DNA from: Coniochaeta sp. PMI_546
Lineage: Eukaryota; Ascomycota; Sordariomycetes; Coniochaetales; Coniochaetaceae
Direction of reading: 5' to 3'
Assembly (NCBI GenBank): GCA_021432605.1
Contig: MU271153.1
Span: forward strand, 558,001-622,000
DNA length: 64,000 nt
Made by a program: the position numbers and the translations under genes. Positions 35,376 to 48,435 of the stretch are shown here, in pieces. The notes under the pieces are model-generated. The model had not been told where the DNA came from. It ran no database searches and saw only the letters and a list, made by a program, of their open reading frames with translations. Positions within the stretch are counted from its first letter, which is position 1. Every line of letters starts with the position of its first letter.

Positions 35376-35594
35376 CTACAGCCGAACGAGTCGATGGCCG
35401 ACCCTGCAGCGCATGGCGATGCAGGTGCTGTAGAATGCATCTCTGAGTTGGCGACATCCCAAGCCAAGCGGACCGGAGCGCTTGCCGCACTTGTTTTGGA
35501 CGCAAGCCTGACACTGCAGGGCGTTGCAGGGATTCGACTGAACACACTTGGATGGCAGCTCGAAATCAGCACTGCGATTGTCCATCTCTTGCAT
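35376..35594 (-). CDS. Possible Cys-rich small protein or exon
   Basis: Open frame whose core has the pattern KCVQSNPCNALQCQACVQNK, then C-G-K-R, then further Cys at regular spacing, ten in about 52 residues. Such density by chance is unlikely. Two other frames in the same stretch are also open, which weakens the case. No signal peptide is encoded in this exon. A TTGGCAG just upstream could be a splice acceptor for a secretion-signal exon that I could not find. If real, it would resemble fungal small Cys-rich secreted proteins. Confidence 0.22.
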   Translation of the reverse strand: MQEMDNRSADFELPSKCVQSNPCNALQCQACVQNKCGKRSGPLGLGCRQLRDAFYSTCIAMRCRVGHRLVRL

Positions 35595-36213
35595 AACCAA
35601 AACCTGCCAATGAAGCCAGACAGAATCTAAAGCGAATCAACGATGCATCGTCGGCCCAATGCTACCCTTAGCCTACTTCTCCCACCCAATGTTTCCTGTA
35701 GCATGGATCTAGAAACTGGCCGTCATTTCCGTCGGCACGAACATTTCCGGCACTTGTTGGATAGACCAACTACCTCGTGTCTCCCGACGCTGCGGTGAAG
35801 GTGTGACTGGGTTTAAAGTGATTCTTAGCGCCCTGTGTTGGCCTTCGGCACAGAATCCTTTCAACTGCACACACGCCGTAACTGCGGATTGTCTCTCATG
35901 CAGACTCGTTCATCCTCAGCCTAGCTGCACACAGCAACTTCAAGGTAGCGGATCCTGCGTGGTATCGACCCAATCACACAACCCAGAAATGATTGTGCCA
36001 GGCAATCCTCAATCCGATTCTTTAATCAGATGGCACTGAGGTCGTTCCCTGATCTCGCCATCAATAGTGCCATTCCTCCAAAGGTGCCGATTTGGCTCAC
36101 CACCGACACCAAGAGCGCCGAAGGGAACGGATTGAGTGCTTTGCGGCATGCTCAAGTACGTATTCTGCACCAATCCTAGGGGCGCCGTTGGAGAGACATC
36201 GCCACCGTCGCTT

Positions 36214-38367
36214 TTATCGAGAAATAATGGGCGGTTCCTCCTCAATCATGCAGGCGTTTTCTAGCATGTTGGTCCACTTTCCACTGGTACCAGCGTGGCT
36301 GTGCTTCAGGTGTTGTCGGAAATGATCAGCCCTGTAAAATTTCTTGCTCGCGTTGCATTCCCTGAACTTGTGCACATCCTGCAAGTGGTGAATGCGTAAT
36401 TCCCAGTCCGCATCGGTGATGAATCTCCCGCTGGCCGCCGTCGAATACCCCGTGCGAGTAAACTCCTCGCCACAGTATCCACAGATATCGGCTTCGCCAG
36501 GGCAAGTGGTGCTGTCGTGGAATGCGCGCTCGTAGCCCGTCAGTGCAGAACATGACCAGCTGTGGCGGCGGACATGTAGCGAGTTCTGGTGTCGTTCGGC
36601 CTCGTTCTTGTTCTTGAAGCGATTGCCGCAGAATGAGCACTCGTATTGCTTCTCCGCTTCGTGTGCACTACGCGAAAGTCAGAAACGCGCTTATGTAATA
36701 GCACTTTCAACTCGAGGCTTGATGGCGCCGTCTCATAGCCGGCTGAGTCTGGAGGGCCAAGAGCCATCAGGAGATAGCAGCTGTGCGTAAAGGAGAACAT
36801 TTCTACATACCTCAGTTCCTCCGGGCTATCGAACTTCTTCGGTTTCTTGGGGCAGCATTCGCACATGAAAAACCCTTGCATTTTCGCAGCAAGTATACTC
36901 CCATTGCTTTTCGGCGGTTCCCCATGTTTTCGCGGCGATGCAAGCGGTCGACTTTCTTGCGTAACAGTTGAAAGTCCGGTCAATGTCCTCTGATGGGGCT
37001 GTTGCACTGCCACCCCTCTGCTGTTGGATGATCGACGAGCTGACCCAACAAGAGAGAGTGAAGCCGTGTAAGAACTTTCGTAGCCAGCGGTATCGGCTGG
37101 CGATATGGGAGAAGGTCCATTCGGCGATATCCGACCAAAGGAGCCCATGCTCGTCAAGCTGCTGGCGCTAGTCATACTCGCGTAGCTGGTGGCGCTGCGA
37201 CCGGCAGACGAAATGCTTGACACGGAGCTCTGCGGGATTGGACTGAGTCTGGGAGTTGGAGATCCTCGAAACATTCCATTGATATCCCGCCTTCGAAACA
37301 TGTCGCTAGCCAGAGGTACCACGTTGTCTTCTGGGGGGGAAGAGGCACGACGCTTTTGACCTCGGTCCTTCTCTCTGTCTCGGGAAGCGTCGTCAATGTT
37401 CAACATGTGTAGTCGCGATGTCTCCTCCATCGGGAAGTCTATATCATCGTCCCGCATCTCGTTACTTCCCTGCGTAGATACCGTCGCATCGTCCGCTATC
37501 GATCCGCTGTTCCTCCGCCTTGTCCGTGGATATGGAGACTGATCAAAGTCGCCGGTATCCGCGGAGAGTGGTGATCTATAATCACCCATTTGTGAAGGAC
37601 CATATCTGAACGGGTTGGAGCGAGGAGATACTGCGGATACCAGAGGCGTGTGGTTATATCGATGAGGCGAATCGAGCATAGGCTGGTGTGATCTCGTTCT
37701 GTCTGGCAGGGAGAGGAGCTTCGGAAGCTGCATCGGAGTCGGACGTGTCGAACTGTCCATTGCAGAGGAGCTGAGGCCAGACCACTGAGTCGGTGAGCGA
37801 TTGTCCAACGGCCTCCTGGCGTTGAGCTTGTCCAACATGGAGGTGTCGTAGGCGTCGGCGCGTGGTCGGAACTGGTAGGAGTTGTGCATGCTGAAGTGCG
37901 GCGAGTTGAGCGTTCTGAGCGGACAAGAACAGTCAGTAAAATAAATCAGGAAAAGCGATCTAGGTCTGAAGACGTAGCGATGAGGTTGCGCACGAGATTC
38001 CACGTCCAGAAATGGAAGGAACCAACCTTGCCGAGCCTATGCTATGATATCCTTCGTCAAGGTCGGGCCTGTAGGAGCGATCTCTCGATTTAAATGTTTC
38101 CCTATCCTCAGGAAAGAAGCCATCGTCGTGATCCCTAGAACGAGGGTCAAACACAGTAGGACCGTCGACGGGGACGAACCGGGGCGGAGGAAGCGGAGGC
38201 GGCGGTTCATCATAGTTGCCGGCGTTGGGTATGGACATGGCCATTGATGAGGACGCGGACGGTGGTGATGGTCTCGAACCCTTGGATCGCGAAAAGCTGT
38301 CCTCGGTAGTTATGGAAGGCAGGCCGCTGCTGAGGCCTCGGGCCGCGTATCTCGTCTCCATAGTCAT
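36214..38367 (-). CDS. C2H2 zinc-finger protein with long Ser/Pro-rich N-terminus
   Basis: Three exons (38367-38027, 37914-36811, 36667-36214) encode 632 residues. The first 400 residues are disordered, Ser/Pro/Arg-rich, with a polyproline run (PPPPLPPPR) and many SP dipeptides that look like phosphorylation sites. The C-terminal third carries the zinc fingers: FMCECCPKKPKKFDSPEEL, then a classical finger YECSFCGNRF with H-x-H end (HQNSLH) rebuilt after intron 2, a cysteine-rich section WSCSALTGYERAFHDSTTC and ICGYCGEEF, and a last finger FRECNASKKF ending HLKHSH. This domain order is conserved in ascomycetes, but I do not know a named function; DNA binding in the nucleus is likely. The intron junctions restore AR-TLNS and EEL-SAHEAE. 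Confidence 0.87.
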
Positions 38368-41300
38368 GGTATGCTGTGTTGTGAGAGACTAGATCGTGTT
38401 GGCGGGTACAGAGCTACTAGGCCAGCTGAAAATGCTTGCTAGGATCCTGTCGCCACGCCGGAAGTGAGGACGACGAGAGCTGACCCACGAGCCACTCAGA
38501 CTGTAGAGACACGAGCCTCGAGTTGTTGCTCAAGCGTATAGGACTTGGTCAATGGCAAGCGAATGACTCGGCGCTTCCGAGCTGCTTTTGCCTTGTCTAA
38601 GCGCAGATCGCAGGTGCCGAGTCTCCAAATCGCGTGCTCTCCGTTCCGGGGTTCGATGCAGTCGAGCGCGTCGTTCAAGGGAGGACAGAGTTTGGGCGCC
38701 AACAAAAGTGCAAATGCAAAAGTAAACAATCGCAGTCGCTAGAGGGCCACAGGCCGCGATACAAAGACGCCAAAGCTCAGATCATTAGAATGCAGGGTAT
38801 ATCGGATCTGAGAACGTCGTAATCGTACAAGCAGAGATTACTGCAGCAAGTTCGGTGTCGAGTCAACTGGCTATGACGGTCTTGATTGGCGAGGTTGAGG
38901 GCAGCAAACAGGACCGGCAAAGGAGTGGTATACGAAGCTGAAAAGCCTCAATCCACCAGCTGAATGACGAATGGAGCGAAGAACTCTGGGAGGCGGGAGG
39001 CGGGAGGCGAAACGGACAGAGGCAGGAAGCCTGGGAGGGCTGGAAGTGCGGGCGGAATCACGCACTGGCGTCCGTGCTAATGTAGGTTCCGCGCAAGCCT
39101 GGTGAATGTGGCTCGTGTCTCCTTTTCTGGTGCCTGGGTGCAAAGACGCTTCGTTGAAACGAGACCAGATCTGTCCCGTCGATTGCTGAGATCTAACCCT
39201 CGTCGCGTCCTTCTTTCACCTTTTTTTCTCTTCTGGCCAGCGTATACGCTGTGTTGAGGTTTATGTGAAGCGGGAGCACAGTTCGTGATACAAGGACAGA
39301 CACAAGCGCGCAGCAGCAGAAGGACGGCCAACTGTCACGGCAGCGAAACCCACGAGAGATCTAAGGTAACCAAACGTATACAGCAGGGCGGGGAAGGCAG
39401 AGGTAATAATAGAAAGCGGGAAGGGGGGAAGGAAATATGTACATGTAATGCAGAAGCCTTCCACAAAATGCACAACAGCCAAGAAGAAGCGGACAGGCGT
39501 GGTGGATGGGACGAGAGATCTTTTTGGGAGCTGACCACTGGACCAGAGTCGACCACTAGACGACTGGCAGTGACAGGAATAAAAAACATCTGGGAGGGCA
39601 GGTACCTTGTACTGTACCTCTGAGGCCGAAGGTGCGAATCACACATTTATCTGGGTACCGCACCCCATGTCCATGTCCGATGCTCCATCAGCGCCTTCTG
39701 GGACCTTACCTTACCCGTCATCCTCTGACCCCTCCAACCCCTAGCGTATGCCGCTACACACTCCCTGGTCACCGATACTGTGGTATGTTGGAGGTCCCTT
39801 GCGCACTCCTCCTCTGATCCTGCGCCAACGAGGCACCATGGGATTTGTGACAGACAGTCCAGAGTACCATGCAGTAGTAGCGTCGTTCTAAGCCCGAAGA
39901 GGCGACAATCTCTGGTGTGGGCGGCAGCATGGAAGACACGGCAAGCCTGGACAAGGGCTGCCAAGTGAAGTGCCCCGTGCAACCAGCCTAGGGAGACACG
40001 CCTTCCCGCATCAGACGCTCCCGGCTTTTCGAAGCTTCCTGTCCCAAGCGGTGTGAATATACATATATGTCTACATGTATACTCGCATTCCCATACAAGT
40101 CGAGTGCCACCAGAAACACCCGTCACGGCTTCCATCTACGGATCTGAAGTACCAGAGGTACCTGACGTGTAAGGTGTGAGGTGTGCTTTGGATCCTTGCT
40201 TGTGGGGTTAATTTGCTATCCTGAGCTTCCTTCGGCCTCTTAGCCCTAAGACGCTAAATGACCGCCTTACAACCACCCCTCCCCCACGCGCGAAGGCTCA
40301 TGCACTGCCCATGTCAGGAAACCAGTGCTGACATTACCACAGTAATTACATGTAGTGTGCTGCATAGTATTCCCAAATTCATGTCCTTCATTTTAGCAAA
40401 TTTACAGACAAGCATTCTAGCCTAGCTTGGGAATCTGTGCGGAACAACGCTCCCTCTTGTCGGAATGACGAAGGGAGAACTCCCGTCTACACGTAGAATA
40501 TGCGCTTCCAGAGAGTGGTTACCTTACTGGGTACCTACCTTTACTTATAAGGTACCTAGGTAGTCTCTGCACTCCAATCAAATCACCACCTTCCATTGCC
40601 GACGTCACTCGAGGAGGTGATGCATTATTGAATCGCCGGCTGCCCGTCGAGAGATCCGCCAGATGATGTTATCGGCGATGCAACCTGGGAAGGCACAGAG
40701 ACAGCAGGCCTCGGACCGGCTTGCCCAAGTCGGCAATTCCTTGTAGTCACCGCAACCAAGTGCTGCGAAGCCAGTGACAGAATGACTCCAGACCATTACC
40801 ACAGTACTTGGCCGGTTACAACGCCAACAATACAACCCTCCCAAGGAGAGCTCTGCCCTACAAGGTTGCGGACAGGATACCTACCTACCTTTTCCGGCCG
40901 ACATCAACATGCTACTGCAGTACAACTCCACAATATTATCGAAATTGAAGAGGACGAGGGATCGGTCGTGACTGCTTCTTCGAGTCCGGGATCAAAGCGG
41001 CTTAGGTTCGCCGTCTCATGTCAGACACGATGAGTCCAACATACCCTCTGGTACAGCTTCATGGCCTCAGATGAGCGTGACCACGATGACAGAACACTGG
41101 CGTCCCATTCACCTTGCAGCCATTGGATATTGGATCGCCCCCGGATCTAGGCAACATCCCAGTTCTCACCTGTGTCATACCACGCATAGTATGTGTACGT
41201 GTACATACCGGGGGATCTCGAGCGGGATTGCTTACGACCCCTGCTGACTTGGCATTTGCTCGCCTCTCCCCAAAGTTGTGCTTCTCTGAAAGCGCAAAGA

Positions 41301-44300
41301 AAGGTGTTTCCACATTGCGAGACGGACCCCTCGGGCCTCAGCCCTACCAGATTCCCCTCCAACGCTAGCTTCAAACTCATCTTGCGGCCCACTCCTGACT
41401 CTCCGACCCCGCGCCAACAACATGGCTATCCTTACTTCATCCGACCCATCACAAACCGATCAATGTTGTGCTATGTACAGTAACTGTGTACTATAGTATA
41501 GCGCCCACCATGTCTACAGGTGCATCAGCCTGGATATCGAGCCTCTGGAAGAATCACGGTGTACGGCCACCCACTGTATATTTCTGCGTGTCATGCCGCC
41601 CATATCATACACACATTGCACAGCAGCGTGGGTGGCCTCGGCTACTGTTGCCCCTCAATATCCGGGAACTGGCTTCAAGTACCGCTTCCAAGATCAAAGG
41701 AAACCGAACCGACAAATGTGCCGGCATCGTACCGCAGGATAAATCCCGCCACGTGAAGGAGATCAGCATCTTGCGCGTTCCTTGGAAATGCCCTGTCCCC
41801 TTGCGATAATCCCGGGCGTAGGAAGGCTTGATCAAGGGCACAACATTGGTTACAGGTTAGTCAGGTACCTGCTGATGTGCCCGCCCTATCTCTCGCTGTA
41901 CCGTTACAAACTTCCAGTTCTTGCAATGATCATCGAGTCATGGCATGTTTCACTGAGAAAAAGGCTGTCATCTTGGCACGCCTCTCGTTGATCATGGTTG
42001 CGTGCTCCGCGTCTCAATTCTCATCTCAGAGGGTGAGAACCAAAGTTTACGACTGTGCCGAAAAGCATCCCTGGCCATACAACCTCGTCCGGCTGGACAT
42101 GGTGGTATTCACTCGCTGTCACTTCCAGCGCCTGTCCGGTCATGATTCAGGGCTGCGCCACCTGAACGCGTGTAGTCCGCAAAAGGTCTCTCGTTTGGGC
42201 TGATGGGAATTTGGAGCCGCGACACGAAGATCGGGCCCCCCGTCGTCAAAGAATCGGACCGTTGGATATGGCTCTGCCGAACGCCATAGCAGTCAGCCTT
42301 TTAAATTGTCATAGCTGACTTTTCTCCTCATGCCCCTCTTTGGACCTCCCTCCCACGGTATACAGTAGATGCCTGAGATGGTGGCGCTCTTCACAAACGC
42401 CGATGGACCCTCGAGATCTCTTGGAGCTAACAATGGTCCCCGAGATTACTGCACCAACCCTTTCTGGCTCTAGTGTCTTCTCCGTCCCGATGGTCAACGC
42501 CTTTGCCAGCTATTGGTTGGTATGTGCACTGTCTCCTGTCATACCTGGAATGTTCCGCAAAATGCGCTCCACAGCGGGCAACATGCGCGTTCCACCACAG
42601 AACACCCAATAAACCTCTGTGAACGCGGCACATTTCCGCAAAGACGTTGATCAGGTTCAGTATACAGATGTGCTGCCGTGTGTTGCATTGTCTCAGTTTG
42701 GATACGTCCTTCCACTTTTAGTTGCCGGCAGATCGTTCGCTTCCAAGCCGGACTTGCTACGTGATCAAGTGAGAGTTATAACCATTGAAGAAGACTGACG
42801 TTCAGCCCTACCTCACTGGCTTCACTCCGTTGTCTTTAGCAGATGTGTACTATGCTAGGCCCCCAAAGATATCGTCGTAAATAGACCAACCGGAGCAGAT
42901 GGTTCGAAGCGGGTTTTTTTGGTTGCGAATTACTGTGGTATTGTGTACCGTGCCGTGCCAGCGGTGGGGTCCGTGTCCGTGGTATCAGACAAACCACAGG
43001 GCAGGTCGCGGAATTCTCTCCGAGTGCCAGAGCAAACCAAGTGTCGCCATTGCACTAGGTCGACCTGAGACATATATACGAAGCGATGGCTTATGGCCGC
43101 ACCCGACTCTGTGGTTCAGCCTTCCAAGGACATGCTTTACACTTACGTGATACGAGCCGTTACCTCGCTGCCAAACTCTCGTCCGATCATGCAACCATCC
43201 GGATTTGGTATCATATCCGGTCCCATGCTCCCGTGGTACGTGCAACCAAGCGGTCAACCGTCGCCATTCGAAGACACCCCCAAAGACATGACTCGCCTTT
43301 CCTGGCTGAGGTTGATTGACAACGATGATAGATCCAGTACGTGTACTTCCAACACCTGTGCACACCACCTTACTGCGGGGTTGCATCTTGGTCTCGCCGC
43401 TCCGAGCCGTCCAAGGAGCCTACCACATTGAGGGTGAGGACGTGTAGTCGGTGTAGATGCTCAGGGGCAAATCTCGGCCCGCAATTGACGAGGTTGGTGG
43501 TATGCCTGTTCCGCATCATTTTGCTCTTCTTAGGCATGAAACGACTATCGCAGTTGTCGATTCGCGGTCAATCACCTTTCACTACCGTCTGCCGCCCGCA
43601 ATGTCATCTCGTACCACAGATCGCCCCAGCTACATACCTCATTCATCATGACTTGTGTTTCGTGGACATGAGTTTGTTGAACTACTTATCCCTATAGCTG
43701 CGTACACATATTTGCCGTCGGGATTCGCTACCGGCAGTCTGAAAGGGTGCCGCCCCATTGAGATGGCCCAAACAGTGGTAGGGCTTCGACAACGGCACTC
43801 TATCCGCACCTTTCCGTATCAAGAAGGGCGGGAGAAGGTCGCGGAACGTTTTTCTAGAAGATTTTAGTCGATCTTCGATTCCCCCTGATGCAAGCAGACG
43901 CAAGGCAGCCTGTCATCGAAGTGACGAGCGCACTCGTCAGCAGCCAATTTCCTCGGGTTGCTACTGTACACTACACTACCACTTCGCGGATCCACATGGC
44001 TATTCACGGCCCAAAAGGCCCGCTGTTACTGAGTCGCGAATGTCGTGGCGGCATCATACAGCACAAACATGATTGGTGGCAACCCAATCGCGATTCGAGA
44101 AAGCCGCACGGTTGCCCTGATTACACTATGACTTGCATTACTTCCTTATCACTCACTACTGTTAGTACTAAGCAGTATAGTGTGGCCTCTCCTCGGCGCT
44201 ACGTGCTGCGTAGCACATAGGTCGCCGTCCACACGGTGACCCTAGTAGAAGAGCATGGTCAAGGCTGTCGGGTACTTCCGTGACAGCGGCGATTGCTCCG

Positions 44301-47300
44301 AATGGTTCACCGACGATGGATTATAACTTCCAGCCCTGAAAACTTGGCGACTGGGCGTGGTGTAGAAGACGGTTGGGGAAATCGACGGCGGATTCGCCAA
44401 ATCGAATGAACCCCGGCATTTGCCGGTGGGACGGGAGACAAGCTCTTTTTACATGCCCAGAGCGGCCATCAAACTATTCACTAATGTGCGATGGTATACA
44501 TTGAGAGGCCTCCCTTCGTCTTGACCGCCAGCCAATCCGTCAGTCCTTCTGTGTATACAGATGTGTACACAGTACTCTCTATCCGGGTCCAATGCTCCAC
44601 CAAGATGCCAGACCGCTCGGCACTCACCGAGACAACGTGTCAGACACACTCCAACACTCCGCGTATCTTTCTGCGGGTTGGGAGACCCTACTGCAGGCTG
44701 GAACACATTCGGCGAGTACCCATCATTGGGGCATTCTTTAGACGCCGATCCAGGCACGGTTCACCGATCGGTCAGCGGTGAAGACTCATGTCCATCGCTG
44801 GGTGGGTATACGATACCACAGCTAAGGGATCCTACATTCCATATTGAGCGGTCTGCATCAATCATCTAGCGGGGCACCCTGATATGTACTACGTACGGAA
44901 ATGAGGTCAACCCCTGATAGTTGATCAGGCACACGCCTTCCTCCGGGATATTTGAAACTGCCGGGCGTGGTGACGGACATTAGCTGACTCTCGGTAATGG
45001 CCTTACTGTGTGGTCGTTACATCGCCGCAGGCCACTCCACTTGCCTCGGCAGCAAGAATTGTCTAATTTTACGTCGGCGACGCAGGCTAGAAACTATGTC
45101 ACACAATTTAGTGTATGGTAGCATATCCTTACCTGCCTTAGTACGTGTAGTGAGTAGTGACGGTTGTCATCGGAGGCATCACTGCGCTTTGACAGTCACC
45201 GACGCTACTTACCTAGTGTATACATTTGTATGGTGTCTCTCCAGGCATGGTGCGATGACAAGGGTCAAGGTCTTTGAAGCTCAGGGAGACTCTAGCGTGT
45301 TACGCGAATGGTTGCATTAATCCCGCACGGGCAGCCTGGCGTGTTTGTTATTGGCATACCACGGCCCGATGTTGGTAGAGCGGTCCGAGATGGTCTTCGG
45401 AAACCCTGTTGCTTTGAGTCAAAGCTTCACCCTAGTTCGAGTTGAAATAGTGCAAAGTAGATGTCTATCACGTAACTAACATGGATCAGGCTTCGTTACC
45501 AGGTAGCAGCGCTACCGTGAGCGAGTGCGTTCTAATTTAGCCGGATCGACCAGGTGACTTCTATGGTCTGCGAACAGTGTATAACTCTGACCGAGCTCAT
45601 CAAGGAAGACTATAGCGATAATCTCACGGCACCCAAAATATACATAATGCCTCGAGCCTGCATTGTCAGGTTACCAAAGTTAAAACCCAAACTGGGCAGG
45701 CATAGTAGAACCTACAAACCATCGTCCTAATCTTTATGGGCTATTCTGGGTGCCTAGCAGATTAGTCTCTCTGATGCAATTTCTCTCCCATTGCCAGTAT
45801 TCTGGATCGACATCAGCAGCATCCGCAACGACGCTCGGACGAAAATCAGACAGTGGCTAGGGACACAATAGAGGTGTAGACTTTGCTGGATATGAGTAGC
45901 ATGGAAGGCAAGTGGTACTATGATGAGAAGCAGTGTTTACACTTGCCCTCATGCTGAGTAGGGTGTTTCTTGCTGTTGTTGTCACGCTACACTGCCTATA
46001 TCTCTGACAGCCACGCATAAACCATATACTATATGGCTATAGCGTGTCTTGGGGGCAGCATGTGAACCGCTGGTAGGATGCGATTGTCAGGTGTAAACAC
46101 TTCGGAGGCCTTTACCGACATGTGTTGCTTGTCTTATTCTCATACTTGACCTTTTAAGGTAGCCCGCACGTGTTCTCATATTCACTTGCATCCTAGATTC
46201 CTAGTAGATAAGATGGGCCCTGAGAGGTGATGGTAGCATCGATATCCGCTATGTTGAAGGGACGTTGAGGAAGGTCGCCAATGGTGACATCAAACAACTC
46301 ATTGCGTTAAGAGGTGTGAGACTCCATGCCTGAGCGTTAAGAAACGACTGAGTTATTTTGTGATTATATATGACTTCAAATCTCATGTTTATAACTTGAA
46401 GGATTACTACCTCGTCTAAGTCTATGGACAGCACGGTTTGACAACCTATAGCTGAACTGCACCAGACTGTAAGTCGTCCTCTTTGTGATAAGAGGACCAA
46501 ACAACATGAAGCAAGCGAATACTATCTATTTCGCGCCAGCCATTATGTCTACGCGTGATATGCACTGCAATGCAGTGCTGACCGTCGGTAAACTGTTCAC
46601 AAGTCGTCAACATAACTCGCTACATATATAACTCTGAATCCACCACAACATGTTTTGAAGTACTCGGCAATAAGGGATATGTGTCCCGTTTCTATTCTCG
46701 TTGCCGATGCTTCCGGACCAAAGGGATTGAACCAAATCCAGCCTCGTATGATAACTATCATCGTCATCGGAGAAACGTAGCAGCCTCACAATTGACAGCC
46801 TGTCGCCAAGCGGTCAGCAGTGAGCAGTCAGCAATCAGCTGGCTGACAGGGATGGCTTGTGTTACAATGAAGCTGACTCGGACCACCACTCGGTCCGGAC
46901 GAACAGCAATGAGCCGCAACGGCATCTATTAAAAGGAATCATGATCTTGAAGTTATCAACTTATCCCTCGTTTATCATATCCGACCTGTGATCAATCCAA
47001 CTTCTGGACGAGGAATCAACATGTTGCAATTCTGAACAATCATAACTACGTCATTTTTTGTGTATCGCCTCACAGGGCTTAGGTACGATCGCTTGGCAAG
47101 TTTAAACGTCGATCAATTGCTAAGCTCGGCTAAGAACACCGACCTGGGAAAACCCTGATTTTTCACCCGGAGAGCGGTTCCAACAGTGCCAACTGGCTGG
47201 TTGCAAACCTGCCGTTTGCGATTTTCGGTCAGATTCTAAGGAGCCAGGGAGCGCAAGATACGCGAAAGCGGGAGCTATCATCCTGCCAAATCACACAAGG

Positions 47301-48114
47301 AGGACTTGCCTTCCCGAGGCCGCCCCTGTTTGCGTGGCGGAGGATTTGCCGCGCAGCCAGGTTTTGCTTCTCAACCTCTGCGGCGAAAATATCACTTGCA
47401 CAGCGTCATACATTTGACGTTGCCCAGGTTGAACGTCTTCACCGTGATTGCCTATTTATCTGCGGGTCGTGGACAGTCGACATTCACATGCTTGCCGCGC
47501 AATGCAACTCCCATGCTTCACTCGAGCCTACTTCATTATCTAGCATTATTTCTGATTCAGATTACCATCAACTCTTTTATGTATTCTGAACATTGCACCG
47601 TGAACAACAAAGAGCTCTAAAGAAGAGCTACATCCGCAACGAAAGGTCGCCTTTTGATAACTTCCCACGTGGCAAACTACACTGACTGCAAAATACCCCG
47701 CGGTCGCCCGAGACTTTCTCCACGCGAGCTCACCGGGCACCCCGCAAACCACGCGACCCACCTGCACCTGGACGCGTCTCGAGGTTCAGCCTCAGATCAG
47801 ACTGGTTCTTGGTTCGACAAGAAGAGGGCACAGCCAACTCGTATTATCGGGTTCTTTAATCTAGGCTGCATCCTCAGTTGGATGCCTACATTTGACGCGG
47901 GGCCTTGGCTTTTGCGGGAGCAAAGCTGGTGACAGAAGCACGAGACATTCACGCGCCTTCATCACATTCTCACGTTTCCGCACTCAATCAATCAGCATAA
48001 GAAAAACCCGCCACCTCACAGAATTCACGTCTAATACCACTGCACCTCTCGATATTGATCATCTTGATCCATCTCTGCTTATCAGTAATCATCACACTAC
48101 CCTAAGTTGCGAAA
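38368..48114. other. Gene-poor stretch of about 9.7 kb
   Basis: No domain, conserved motif or multi-exon pattern could be recognised on either strand. The first 2 kb may hold a long promoter and leader of the C2H2 gene. Base composition changes along the stretch: mixed GC up to about 44 kb, AT-richer from 44 to 47 kb. Copies of the palindrome-like TACCTAGGTA and its half site TACCTACC occur near 40.54 and 40.88 kb. Small lineage-specific or non-coding genes cannot be excluded. Confidence 0.5.
38984..39010. repeat. (GGGAGGC)n minisatellite
   Basis: Three to four tandem GGGAGGC units upstream of the C2H2 gene. The G-rich strand might form a G-quadruplex; this is inference. Confidence 0.55.
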
Positions 48115-48435
48115 ATGCCATCTCAACAAAACTCCGGCGCCCAAAGCTCTGCACAGGCGTACTTTGTTATGCCGAACGTCGATACGGCAAGCTCATCTGG
48201 CACCGAGAACTGGATGGTCGCCACCGTCATTGATGACAACGACCTCATGTTTGGCGGCAAATCGCTCAGTGCATGGTATGAGGAGGACAGGCGGCGGCAG
48301 CAAAGCGGGAGCAGCAAGGTGGAACCAGAGCGGAGAGGTCGCTCCCGCGAGCGACACGGTCTAGGATATGACGGGCCTCACCACCAGAAGCACCGTCACC
48401 ACCACGGCCACAAGGCCAACGACGGGAAATCCTAG
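48115..48435 (+). CDS. Small polar protein with acidic patch and His/Lys-rich tail
   Basis: Single exon, 106 residues, ATG in good context (GAAAATGCC) after a stretch with CT-rich leader features. The central part has TENWMVATVIDDNDLMFGGK followed by SLSAWYEEDRRRQQ; similar MFGGKSLS-type motifs occur in short conserved fungal proteins without known function. A strongly basic region (ERRGRSRERHG) and a His-rich end (HHQKHRHHHGHK) follow. No signal peptide or membrane helix. It might bind nucleic acid or metal through the tail, but that is a guess. The tryptophan-bearing core argues against a chance frame. Confidence 0.5.
   Translation: MPSQQNSGAQSSAQAYFVMPNVDTASSSGTENWMVATVIDDNDLMFGGKSLSAWYEEDRRRQQSGSSKVEPERRGRSRERHGLGYDGPHHQKHRHHHGHKANDGKS

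Larger units (their letters stand above)
34361..36213. other. Spacer with a possible small Cys-rich exon and a TCAATG microsatellite
   Basis: About 1.85 kb between the Yvh1 promoter and the 3' end of the C2H2 gene. Besides the two features listed separately, no coding signal was recognised. Confidence 0.4.
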
